DNA of 64,000 bases from Albugo candida. Its lineage: Eukaryota > Oomycota > Peronosporomycetes > Albuginales > Albuginaceae. Position numbers and translations under genes: made by a program. The notes under the pieces are model-generated. The model was not told the origin of the DNA and searched no databases. It saw nothing but the letters and a program-made list of their open reading frames with translations. The stretch is taken from positions 186,001-250,000 of the forward strand of contig CAJNAR010000017.1 in the NCBI GenBank assembly GCA_905220665.1, written 5' to 3'. Below are positions 22,036 to 33,640 of this stretch, piece by piece (position 1 is the stretch's first letter; each line of letters opens with the position of its first letter).

Positions 22036-25000
22036 TTACGCCACACTCTTGACGCTTTCCAAAGTGCCTAAACATGTGCGGGCTACGTCATCCAATACTT
22101 CTTTGATCTCATTTGTGGACTCTAGATACTCCTGCTTCCAAAACGTATAGCTCTTGTTTCGAATCAGTTCGACAAAAGTTATCACCAGGCCCCACTACAG
22201 CACGAAAAAAGTCAGCACACACTTTACACGACACAAATCAACGAGCTCGTACCGGATGAGGTCGATTTGCAACAAGTCGCTCGATCAAAACGCGCGTAAT
22301 TTGTTCCTTCAAGGTTTTGCTCGCTGTGGAAGAAAAGAGGTACAAAATGATCCAACTGTAAAATTGCGTCTGGCTGTTGGGATATCGCAAATGATTTGCC
22401 AAGCAATTTAAAAAGTAATAGCGTCCTTCAGCATCCAACTCTTCGGCCAAGAAGCGATAGATCTTCATTGCTGCCATCTTTTCAAGCTTTATCATCGGGT
22501 CTTGCTTGTTATCATCACAATCGCCAATCGATGGAGTAGCCGTGCTTTCCTTACCAATGTAGACAATCACAGCATTAATCGTTGGAATTGAATACTTGCA
22601 AGCATTCGGATCGCGTACTAACTGAGCTGGCGGCACCAATAGCTTTGTAATCAATTCTTGAGGTACAGAAACATCTCGGATAGACTGAAGTATTCCATCA
22701 AGATATTCTTTCAAGCCATTATGAGCTAAAGCTGCTGCCAAAGTTTGTGTGAGACGCGGAGCAGCGGAAACGTGCGAAAGTTGGAAAGCTTGCAAGAAGG
22801 GTACTCTAGGATCTGGGAGGCACACATCACGTGGACTTGCTGATAAGATGATATTTCGTAGCTGGATACACGAAGCTGGGATCACGTCACAAAAACTCAT
22901 GTAAAACTCACATAGGAATTCCGGGAAATCGTGCCAAAGTACCAACATGATGCGAAGAGTACCTTTGTACAACTCCACCATCGAAGCTGAAAGTGGCTGG
23001 ACATCGGCATGACGCACAAATACCTCCAAGAACTGCAAAAGATTGACAACAAGTCGATGAAGAATCTGCCATCCTCGCTGCTGTCGTGCTTCAAGAAGCA
23101 GCGGCATAAAGCATCGATGTGATATTAATTCCATCCATGCGAATACAAAGCTAGGAAGCGCTAAAGGTTGTAACGTGTTGTACGCACTGGCAAACGTGTT
23201 GAGTACTTGCAAGTGTATTGTTTCGAGCACTGGTTCCCGCAGCGTCAATTCTTTCATCAAATTCAAAAAAAGCCGGAAGAAAATTCGCTGATCGAAAATC
23301 GTCTTCTTTTTCCTTGAGAGCTCGTGAGCGACGACTAGAACATTGGCAATGGCCCGAACAGCGTGATTGAGAATTTGCACTTTCACAGTGATACTCGAAT
23401 CCAAATACTTCACAAGCAGAGCCATCAAATGTGTCAACGCATCGATAATGACATAATTCAATGGAAGTTTGACACCATTTCGCAAAGCTGTCAAATCTGA
23501 ACTGTACGAGCTTTTGATACAAGCATCCACGCAAAGCTCAAGACTGTAATTGAAGAAGAGCGAGATGCTTTCATCATCATTCAAAAGCCCGCTTTGACGC
23601 AACATCTGTATGAATTGCGCGTGCACCTTTTGATTCGATGTGGCCTGCTTATAGATTGCAATCCAATGTTCGATGGCATTGGTGATTGTGTACTTGCATG
23701 CAGCCAGTTGTTGTGCAGAGCTCCGATCCACAGTCTTTCCTCCGCCGCCTATTTCATTCGGCATTTTGGTGACACCACCGCCGATATTTGCAGAACGCGT
23801 CGTGGAATCATTGCTTTTGGCCTGCTCAATCAACGACGATAGGATCTGAAGATTTCGATTCGTTGGGTTCGCATGACGTTCAACAATACGAGTCAACGCA
23901 TCCAAAGTTCCCGGCAACTGAGTCGACAATTTGACATGATCCATTGTCAGACACTGTCGAATAATGTGAACAGCAAATTCAATGGCCACAGAGTTTCGCT
24001 CCATATTGCGAGTGAGATACGCATCAAATTCGGACAATTCCAACACTTTGAATCGGACAAGCGCCAAAATGATGTCAGAATGAAGCTTCAGTTTGTCTTC
24101 GACAGACATACGCACTACCCACGCCACTATCTCTTTCTTCACTTTGTCAGCATTGGTGCAAAGAGCGTATAGCGAGCTCGCAAGAATCTCCAGAAGCAGC
24201 TCGTCACTGCGCCCACTTCCAAGCTCGTACATGCACTTGACGATCTGTTGTGCAATTTTCAAAGTGGCTTCCTCTCTGAACGGAGGTTTCACAGAATTTA
24301 CGATTGATCGGAATTCACGAATGACGTTGAAAATCTCACTTTCTGCTGGAATCGAATGTAGTGAAGGCATCTCGCGTTGTCCGTTTCCGGATTGGCGAAC
24401 GACATTCTGTACAAAAAGCTCTGCTTTCTCCACTAGTCCTCCAACACGCTCCAATGCTGCTGCAACTGTGAATGCAGCGACCTCTTGATTAGGACTTTGA
24501 TCTTTGTTTTCATTACGCGGAACTACTCCAGCTCCCAGTGATGACGTTGGCGCATACCCTGCTCTAGATATAGACATGGATGTTGGTCGCGGGATGCGTT
24601 GAAATGCTTCGTACACCACAAGCATTGAAGGCGGAATACCTCCAGGTTTTGGTCGAAACGTGGCTGGAAGTGATACAGAGCTTTGTTGAGCAGATCCGTG
24701 GAAATAGTGGACTGTATCACTGACTTTGCCTTGTCGTTGCTGGTTATATCGGCGACGAGATGCGTACACTGCCGAAAGCGCTTCGTCAATATCCCGCATC
24801 GCTTTCTCCGAAGAAGCCTTCTCGATCAACATGCATCCCAAATCTGTATTCTCGTTTGAGCAGACTTGGATCACGTGCTCAATCTGTTGTGGTTCTCCAA
24901 CCGAACTGGGAATCAACGCACGTAAATGTGATCCGATGGAGCTTCGTAAAGGCTCTTTGGCTGTTATAAGCGCTAATGATCCTGACATGCTGGCTACCAT

Positions 25001-28000
25001 CAAATGAGCTGCTTTACGCATTTTCACGTCGTCACATTCCGTCGCAAAATCTTTCAAAATGATTTCTCTCGTTGTGATACACGCAATCGTCACACTCCGT
25101 TCGACAACGGGCGATATAACCTCACGAATAGCTCGATCGACTGCCAGAGGGAGTAATCGCTTCAAATTGACATTTGACAGAGGAAGATCGGGATTCACTG
25201 CCACATACGAGGCAAGATTTGGAATAACAGTTGACTCAGACACCGTTGAATTGTGTGGTGATGCAAATGCGCCATTCGCGGTGTCTCGATTTGCAGCTGG
25301 GCTTGCTCCATCCAGCTTGCTTGATTTCACTATTTTCGAAGGAGTTGTGGAGCCTGTAAGTGCTTGTTTGTGCACCAGCTTTTGGCTCGGTGTTGGTGTC
25401 ACGGATCGAAGTGATTTACTCGTTTTTACGTTAAAATCCGGATTTCCAGGTCGAGGTGGCGTCAGACGAGAATCAAGCAATCCAGCTTTGCATTGTTCCT
25501 CTACACTCAGTCTAAACGATTTGAACAGCACTTCGATTTCAAATTTCAAATTTAGCTTCAGATCCGGGACGTCGTAGATTTCACGCATGGCATGTATCAA
25601 TCCCATTATCCATGGATTCGGAGGCTTGAAAATCTTGGATTTTTTACATCCTTCCAAGACCTTGGCAACAAATGGAGCGACCGCAATCAAATGACCCGTT
25701 TCATATCCGACATAAAGCAGCTCCTTGAGATCCAATTCACGCTGGAGAAGCGGTTTATTACGTGAAAGCGTAAATAGTCCAAGCCATAAACCTAAATTCT
25801 TGAGCAGGGATCTTTGTTGAGAATTTGTCGTAATGGATGCCGAAGTGATGAGTTTGCGAGCGTTTATCAAAGTGCGTCTCATTATTTCTTTCTCGAGTTC
25901 CGGCTGCATCAATTTCTCAATGAATATTAGATACACAGTGTGATAGTTTGGTTGTGTCGAAATACGTTTGATGACAAGGTAATTGGCCATCCAAGGGTAA
26001 AAGTTCTCTATCAATATCTTTCGCATTTCGGGAATTTTCGCTTCCAAGTTCGAAATCGACATGTTGTTGACGATAAAGTGAATTCTGTCTTTGATTCCTT
26101 CGTCAGGTTGGGCCAATACTTCACTTTCGTCACTAACACTTTCTTCGTTGAAAATGTGATTTACTATCATTGGAGGTAACTGAGGTGAAGCCGGTGATGC
26201 GATGAGTTTGGGTGAGACACTAGGTTGTGATACGATGACTTGCGATCTGACTTCGACGGTTTCTTCTCGACTAGACTGAGTCGCGTTGGATGGTGTGGCG
26301 ATCTTGACGGTCGTCACTGTTGTCGTCGTCACGGTCTCCATTTGTCGAACGACTTTGGAAGTATCCTCGGAACTCACATCACCTGGTGAACGTTCACTTG
26401 CATCTCCTTCCGATCTGATGCCAACAGAGCGGACCACATGACGCATGATTTCTGGTAGTGCATGCACGAGATGAGGGATCTGCGATAGATTGGTGCAGTA
26501 GGCCGGGAGCTCACGAAGTCTTGGAACAAATTGCTGCAATGCACACGCTCCAAAGAAAAAGTATTTGGAGTTGACTGGCTCGCGTAAACTCTCCAGGACA
26601 GAACGCAATGCTGTTTGTAAAAAGTTGGAAGGAAGTACCTGATGCTCAATCAGCTTTCCGAAAAGAACGCCAGTAATTCTCAGCTCCATCTCAGGGTATC
26701 GAGGGAAAAATCGATACTCATCGAAGAGGTTGTGTATCATACAAAAAAAGATTTGGCGTTCGCGTTCGTCGCGTGAGGTCTGGAATCTCTTCAGCATAGC
26801 AACTACATCATTAATATTCTGCTCAGATGTATAAATCTGCTGGAAATACGCATTTGCCTGCTCCTCAATCATCTCGGGAGTGACATTGGCTTCCATCGAG
26901 GCTGTTTCAGTAGCTTCTTTGATAGTGTCTGCGCGAGGTTTAGTTCCTGCGGCGATAATAGGATGTACTTCAATCGATAAGGTGATGACACGTTTCAGTT
27001 CTTGTGCGATTGGCGGTGGAAGTATCGACTGAACACCAACAATAAGCTTGAGAATGGCCGTCAGCGCTTCGATCGACATCAAATGACTCGTCGACGGTGT
27101 GATACTCTTCTTCGGGACAGCACGGGTGTAATTGCGGTGTACAAACGCAAGACACGATGTCACAAAAGGAACGCGTTGACTTGTCAGACGCTCTGTCATC
27201 CATGTTTCAATGTTCAATACATCGTGATTGGATCCAACGATGGCGAGAGCCAAAGCAAAAGTATAGTAATTCGAATGAATTGCATGAGAAAACGCATCTT
27301 CGGTGGTTCGATACAGTGTGAATAACCTTGAAATAATCTGCGCTGAAGTTGTGGCGTAATAACATTTCACGCTCGCGTGCAAAATAAAGTTCGGAACCAC
27401 AGACCATAAATGACGCATTATCAGTGGAGCGTTCGGACGGCCCATGATGTAAATTCCAAGTAATTCAGAAAAAATGTCGTCACGAAGATTGCTTGATTTT
27501 ATTTTTGACTCGGCTAAATTTGCAATAAGTACGTCCGGACACATTTTCATGGGGCCATCAAAGATATGACGAACTTTTCCATAGCAATCCTTCTCCGAGA
27601 TACTCAATAAGGTATCGACCAAATCCAACGAAAACCAGGCTCCGTTCTTAGGGACAGCAGCAGCATCAGCTCCTTCAAATGGAGCTAATTTTCGAGGCGA
27701 TTCAGCAAAGGATAAAACTTCTGGAGGTAATTCAATTGCAGCCTTCAATACGCCGAGCTGAGCACGCTGATGTTTCCACGGACGAAGAATGGTACTGACT
27801 TGAAACCGCGTCTGTGAGCATTTCTGATATGCGTTGATGAGGTATCGAAGCTGGATAGGGTTCCGTATGTCAAGTTCTGCTCGGTCGAATTCTTCCGCGA
27901 CTTTTATCCACTTCAAAAGATCACAATCTTTCTGTAAAACTGCAGCAATAACGTCCAAATTCCAAGTCTTTCGTTCATAGTTATCATCAGCATTTTCTTT

Positions 28001-29080
28001 GACATTTGGCGAGTCACAAACTGACGAAAGCTGTGCCATCAAAGTAGCTCCATTATCTTCACTCATTCCAGAAAATGTTCTAGAAAGCATCACAAGCATT
28101 CCAGCGATTTCATGCGGTGTAAGCATTGTTGTGTCAGCCACAGATGCTTCACCTAGTAATGCTCGAAAAGCTTTCTCGGTGCTCGTGCACGCATACCCAA
28201 CATCTTCCATGAGTTCATAACACAAACAGCCTGCTTCGAGTTCGCTAGCTAGCTTACTGATACATTCGTTATTACTTGGCAAAGTACAATTGACGCAATC
28301 CAAGTCCAACTCTGTTAATGGGCTTATCTCTGCAGTATGCATATCTCTAGGATGAGGAGCTGCAATACTCGCCAAAAGCACATCTGTATCTTCCGCATCT
28401 TTCTGAAAAGCAACATGTGTCCGGAGTAGTGATATCAGCGAATGCAAAACATCGGGTGGAAGTTTCGCTCCACAGTTTGCTAATTCCAGTACTGTGCTTC
28501 GTAGAAATTGTAAAGCTCCAGCTCCATCTTCTGGACTGTTTCCTTGCAAAACAGCCAAGGCAATCGTGACTTGCTGGGGAACATTTAGCTTCAGCAGTTT
28601 GCAAACATTCATCAGCCAATCGTCGGTCAGTACTTGTTTCGAGTTTACTCCATTTCCATTGATGATTCTTCCATGCGCAAGTCCCTCAAAAGCCTTTAGA
28701 AATTAGTATTTTTGCAAGTTGAAAGCTAAAAAGCGGCTTTACCTCACACAAAAACGTCGTAAAATTAGGACGAGATGAAGCTTGTGCAATCTCATGAGCC
28801 AGTAGCTGTATCTTGAGACTATCCTTGTGATGGGAAGCTTTGTTGTCACGAAAATCGATTCCTTTAACCAAGCAATTCAGCAGAAAGATACGAGCGTCGT
28901 CACCATAGAGATCCACAAGCTAATTGAATTGCAAAGAGTAATGAAAAAATCCGCTTTTGAATGCGATCAGATCATTCAAACCTGATTTAGCTCAGCGACG
29001 CTCGATTTGAAGTTTTTTTTGTTGAAATTTGTGACGAGATACTGTATCTGCCAAAAAAGAGGCGAAGCAAATGAGGTCAT
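22036..29080 (-). CDS. CNOT1: CCR4-NOT complex scaffold subunit 1
   Basis: Scaffold of the CCR4-NOT deadenylase in cytoplasmic mRNA decay and translational repression. Four exons: 28,982-29,080 (ATG 29,078-29,080), 28,743-28,919, 22,253-28,693 and 22,036-22,194. The introns are 62, 49 and 58 nt, all phase 0, giving 2,291 residues (human about 2,376). The N-terminus reads YLVTNFNKKNFKSSVAELNQ, as in animal CNOT1. The MIF4G/CAF1-binding domain begins near residue 958 (about 26,095; FYPWMANYLVIKRIS). The CNOT9-binding DUF3819 lies near residue 1,270 (AVDRAIREVISPVVERS). The NOT-box C-terminal domain covers about residue 1,790 to the end, including RYPNSQTQFYSWIILYLF, ITRVLIERLVANRPHP, and in the last exon WGLVITFVELIRN. 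A Ser/Thr-rich linker (about 26,150-26,400) precedes the MIF4G part. Intron-poor compared with PDK1. Confidence 0.96.
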
Positions 29081-29340
29081 TTGCAGCCCTTCTCTTTGTA
29101 TTTCGTATCGCTATGATTTTTATAATCGCTCTCTCTCAATTTAGCAATGTGTAGAAGCGCCTTAAACTCGCACCGAAAGCGATTCGAGGGGCTCGGAGAA
29201 TTTCAAAACGAAAAGTACCGAAGGTCTTCAATTAGGTACCCTGCTCATTTGTTACGTAACTGGTCTGTAATCGGTTACACATAACTACCTGCTTGTCAAG
29301 CGGTTCTCATCTCATCCTGACGCAAGCCCACATCATCTCA
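29081..29340. promoter_or_regulatory. Shared promoter region of CNOT1 and PDK1
   Basis: The 260 bp between the two start codons must serve both divergent genes. GCTCATTTGTTACG at 29,242-29,255 matches the core GCTCATT of the oomycete initiator element and sits about 95 nt before the PDK1 ATG on its strand. This is a motif match only, so the exact start site is inferred. Confidence 0.4.
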
Positions 29341-31617
29341 ATGACACGAGACATGGAGCCGAAACCCGTAATCCCGATCGATTCATATGAGAACAAAAAG
29401 TTGAGATCTTTATCTGAAGTGACGTCTTCATTTTCTGTGGAGACTCCGCCGAGCCCAAGAGACTTTCTCTTCGGGTCTGAATTAGGCCAAGGTTCCTATG
29501 CAAAGGTAGCGTTTTGAGGCATTCTAAATCGTAGAGACCAACGTTTTTGTGAATTCGAAGGTGTATCATGCAAAGCTAAAGAATAAATCAGCGTTGGATT
29601 TTGCGGTCAAAGTAATGGATCAGAATTTCATCCGACGCGAAAATAAGACCGCATTCGTGTTAACGGAACGGAAAGTGATGACACGCCTTCGTCATCCATT
29701 CATTGTTCGATTCTACTGCAGTTTTCGGGTATGAAACCGCAATTGCTAAGACAAAGAACCTTATATGCTCGCTATAGGATTCTCAAAGCTTGTATCTTGT
29801 TATGGAATTATGTCTTGGTGGAAATTTGCTCTCATTTATTCGGTAGGGATATAGATTGGATTTCTTTCTGAAGAGTTCTGAAGAAGGAAGCACAATAGGG
29901 AGAAACTCAGGGAAAATGAAGATAAAGGTATTCAGGATTCAGCCTGTTGTCTGGAGTCGACTCGCTTCTATATGGCGGAACTCGTGATCGCGATCGAATA
30001 TCTACATTCCAAGGTAAGAAAGCATTGTGGAAGAACACAATACGTGACATTCGCTGTAGAAAGTTGTCCATCGAGATTTGAAACCCGATAATCTGCTCTT
30101 CAGGTAGGGAAATTTGAAAGTATCGGATCCTGAGTCCACCTCACAAGTTGTTTGTGAGCAGCGATAAAGGCCATCTCAAGGTCATTGATTTTGGATCTGC
30201 TAAGGTATGCACAATGTGGAGATTCAAACTGGTCATTATGAAGATAACGATTGCTCTCAAGGATGAAGAAGACCGATCTACGACATCTGGGAGCTTCTGT
30301 GGTACTGTATCATACGTGTCCCCGGAAGTACTCAAAGATAAACCAGCAACCGTGGCAACGGATTTATGGGCTGCGGGATGTATCATGTATGAGGTGAACT
30401 CTCATCAAAGTATATCACTCCAGTCCTTACTCACTATGAGGACAGATGCTTACTGGTAGGCCAGCATTCATTGCAGAAACTGCATACGGCACATTTCAGA
30501 AAGTAAATAGCTATAAAATCTACGCTCATGATGCTAATCAGCTCACTGGGTGCAGATTTGTGATCACGGAGGAGCAGAAAATGACATGTTTTTCCCAGAG
30601 TCGATTCCATCAGCGGCGAGAGACCTCATTGAAAAACTTCTACAACCGGTACGCATTTAAAGCTTCAAGTATATGGAGATTTTTAGCTTTACATTTACTG
30701 TCAGGAACCCAACACTCGCATTGGTGCAGGCGAAGACTCATCGACTAGCTTTACAGCGCTCAAGGTACATGTACCACAAAATTGCTCTCTATGTACTTAC
30801 ACGTCAATGTGCTGGAGTGAAGACACATATGTTTTTCGATGGAATCGAATGGAGGAGTTTACCATCACAAAAGCCTCCGAGGACTTCAATCGCTACGATA
30901 ACATTACCGGAGCCGCACCTTGTAAGCCTACAGCCTCATTATTCGGCCAAATGAACTCACTCGGCGTATCAGGATGGAGCTAATGAGCATTGGGCAGTCG
31001 CGGACTATTTTTCGGATTGCGGTATTTCAGAAAGCACTTGCTCCGAGTTTGGCGGGTACGGATGTTTTTATTTGCGGAATGTATAACTCGCTGAAAGAAA
31101 TATTCATAGAAACGCGCGATCAAAGAGCAGTTATTCTTGGCATATGCCTTGCAAGGCACTTGGTGTGTTGCCTCCTGGAGAGCAAGTAGTCAAAAGATCG
31201 CTGGTTAAGATCCACAAGCGATTATTCAAACGTTCTCGCCAGGTTCCTTTATCTTTTGGTACTGACATTATGCACTATAACTTGAGTGTTATCCGATAGA
31301 TGGTGCTGACAGATCGACCACGACTCATACTGTTTAGCAGTGGATCCGGCGAGTTGAAAGAAGATTTTTTGCTGACGGCATCATTGCATGTCAAGACCTT
31401 GAGTAGAGATACGTTCGAGATTCGATGTGTACGTCTTCGATCTGCCATCCGGATTGACTGTTTCAACTCATTGTTTGGCGTTTAGTCGGCACAGGCAATA
31501 CGATCGATACGTGTAACAGATATATCCGGAAGCGCTGAGGAATGGGCACAAGCTATATTGGATATAGTCCAACATCGGTTGGGTGGATTAGGTGGCGGTT
31601 TGATGCAGCAACATTGA
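29341..31617 (+). CDS. PDPK1: 3-phosphoinositide-dependent protein kinase 1 (kinase plus PH domain)
   Basis: Master kinase that phosphorylates the activation loop of AGC kinases, recruited to PtdIns(3,4,5)P3 membranes through its PH domain. Fifteen exons can be joined without a frame break (first 29,341-29,505, last 31,486-31,617; introns about 46-58 nt) to give 506 residues. Kinase landmarks: glycine loop GQGSYAKV, Lys in [14 protein letters not shown] (exon 5), DFGSAK (exon 6), [14 protein letters not shown] with the activation-loop Ser equivalent to human S241 (exon 7), [19 protein letters not shown], then [12 protein letters not shown] closing the catalytic domain. The C-terminal PH domain follows: [18 protein letters not shown], then [10 protein letters not shown], then a final helix with [14 protein letters not shown]. 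Start: the first ATG in frame after the Inr-like motif. It shares a 260-bp divergent promoter with CNOT1. Confidence 0.95.
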
Positions 31618-31759
31618 AAGCTTCAGCATCGCCTTTGTACTATAGAACTTTGTATCACATTTCACAAAAATAAAGACCTTTCTATTCCGATATCCTATCA
31701 CCACGGTTGACCTCGGAAATAAGATACTCATATAGCTATTTGACTATCTTATATTATGG

Positions 31760-31866
31760 TTTGTCAAGGATTTCATTACACTGTTTATCTGGTTTTTTAA
31801 CTACCTTCCTTATCCTATCATGAGTCCCTGACCGTGTGAATATCACTTAAGTCTGACTTCAAACCT
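31760..31866 (-). mobile_element. SINE-like element, copy 1 (5' truncated)
   Basis: The 107-bp insert is flanked by a perfect 17-bp direct repeat ACTATCTTATATTATGG at 31,743-31,759 and 31,867-31,883, a typical long target-site duplication of a LINE-mobilised element. The insert matches, inverted and at about 95 percent by eye, the 3' 110 bp of the element at 35,149-35,331. It is shorter at the 5' end only, as expected for incomplete reverse transcription. Confidence 0.8.
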
Positions 31867-32129
31867 ACTATCTTATATTATGGAGCATAGGGATTGCACA
31901 CCTCCAGCAGGGGGCCGTGGAAAACGCGTGTGATTAGAAACGACTTGGTTCATTTCCAATCAAAAGCATCTGCACCGGCTTCTTGGTGGAGCTGTACAAT
32001 CATTTTATGAAACAACAACAACTATCGACTACAATGACGATGGTGAACTCAAAGGTATGTTTATGACAGATTTGAACATGATTATGACGTTCTTTATGTA
32101 CATAGCAAGAATAGGAAAGCAACTTTCGC

Positions 32130-33400
32130 GTATGCTGCCGCCTAAGACCTGTGGACCCACAGAAAAACAGCGAAAACGGATGTAAGTGCGTTCAAAGCAG
32201 CGACAACGCAGAATCCTACAAGGTACTCTTCGTATTTCACTAGAATTCGTGTATATATCTCACATTGTTTCGTTTTTTAGGAAAAAACAGTTCTCAAGAA
32301 TTGCAGTACGATCGTGTCTTTACCGAATATGACACATCAACTGACGCTATTTAATGCGGCTGCCCGTCCGGCTGTCGACGGTATGGTGTAGTCGTCCACT
32401 AGTCATTTGTGCTGTGTATCTGACGGATGTTTTTGTAGATGTTATGGAAGGATACAATGCAACTAGATGCAAGGCGGCGAAGAAAACCGACTCGAACAAG
32501 ACGGCATCATCCCAAGGACAGCTGCGGAAATCTTCGACCGCATTAGTGAGGTTGATGGACCTGCTGATGCAAACATGGAGTTTGTATTTGAAGTGAGTTA
32601 CATCGAAATTTACATGGAGCAAGTGCGGGATCTGCTGGACACGCAAGGAGTACGGAAGCTCCAGATCCGGGAGGATAATCGGGGAGGCCTGTATTTGGAA
32701 AATTCGCGATAGGTATGTGTTACGAGCCTCGCAGGATTCATGCAGTATGTGCGTCAGGCTATGGAAAAGCGGTCTGTCGCGTCCACGGCGATGAATATGC
32801 GCAGCTCACGGAGCCACAGCGTGGTTGGGGTGACAATGTCAAAGCGACACGTCCCAACACAAGTGGTGAAGACTGGAAAGCTATATTTGGTGGATTTGGC
32901 AGGGTCTGAGATCTAAGGAAGACCGAGACCAGCGGAAAGCGACTGGAGGAGGCGAAGATGATCAACAAATCGTTGTCAAGTCTCGGTATGGTCATTGCTG
33001 GTTGGAAATGCGCTCACCACATTGATGATCAGCATTCGTGCAGCGCGTTGGATTAAGCGGAGACTTTGTCGAAGTTGCGATTCGGTGAGCGTATCAAAAA
33101 GATCAAGAATACGGCAATGGTGAGCAGGCGGGAGAACAACAAAGACCTTATGGATACAATCAAAGAACTGGAAAGACTTTTGATAATGTAAAAGAAGCGT
33201 TCAAGCGACTTAGATTAGAAAGTGGATAGCAGTATAAGCGCTCATGAAAAATTGAGCAACAGGCTGAAGATTCTCGAAGAGAAGGTGCGATAGGCAGTAT
33301 CGGAGAGCGATCGCCAGTCTGTTGCTCAATTCCTTATTGGTCGCTGTACAGCTTTCCACTTTCTTTTCCAAGACGCTCGAACGCTTCTTTTCCATTTTTA
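32130..33400 (+). pseudogene. Kinesin-1-like motor pseudogene, copy B
   Basis: Reads as kinesin heavy chain in order: RLRPVDPQKNSENGCKCVQS at about 32,140-32,222, an intron of about 57 nt (32,223-32,279), QELQYDRVFTEYDTSTDA, NAAARPAVDG, EGYNAT, EIFDRISEVDGPADANMEF, VSYIEIYMEQVRDLLDTQ, LQIREDNRGGLYLENS, then fragments of LVDLAGSE and KMINKSLSSLG in other frames. The P-loop segment between EGYNAT and the next block is deleted outright (about 15 residues). At least five frame breaks. The tail coiled coil near 33,200-33,400 is duplicated in inverted orientation. Paralogous to 17,618-18,640, intron included. Confidence 0.85.
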
Positions 33401-33640
33401 AAGCAGTTGTTTGACGGTATCCATAAGCTCATTGACGTTTTCATGGTGTGTGCTGCTCAGACCGATCGCATAAGTACAAAATATGTTAAGGCTTTCAGTC
33501 AAGATCAGCTATGTTGTGGAAAAAGATGATCCATTCCAGCCGAGTTATTCGGATTCGTACGATGGAAGCTACGTTTGGACGACATCGCAATGTTGTTGAG
33601 ACTCAATTGAGGCCACTTCTATATGTACACCCTCTGATGC

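Noticed and set aside
25059..25577. Plus-strand 172-codon frame
   Set aside because: Lies inside the CNOT1 coding exon on the other strand, with no independent support.
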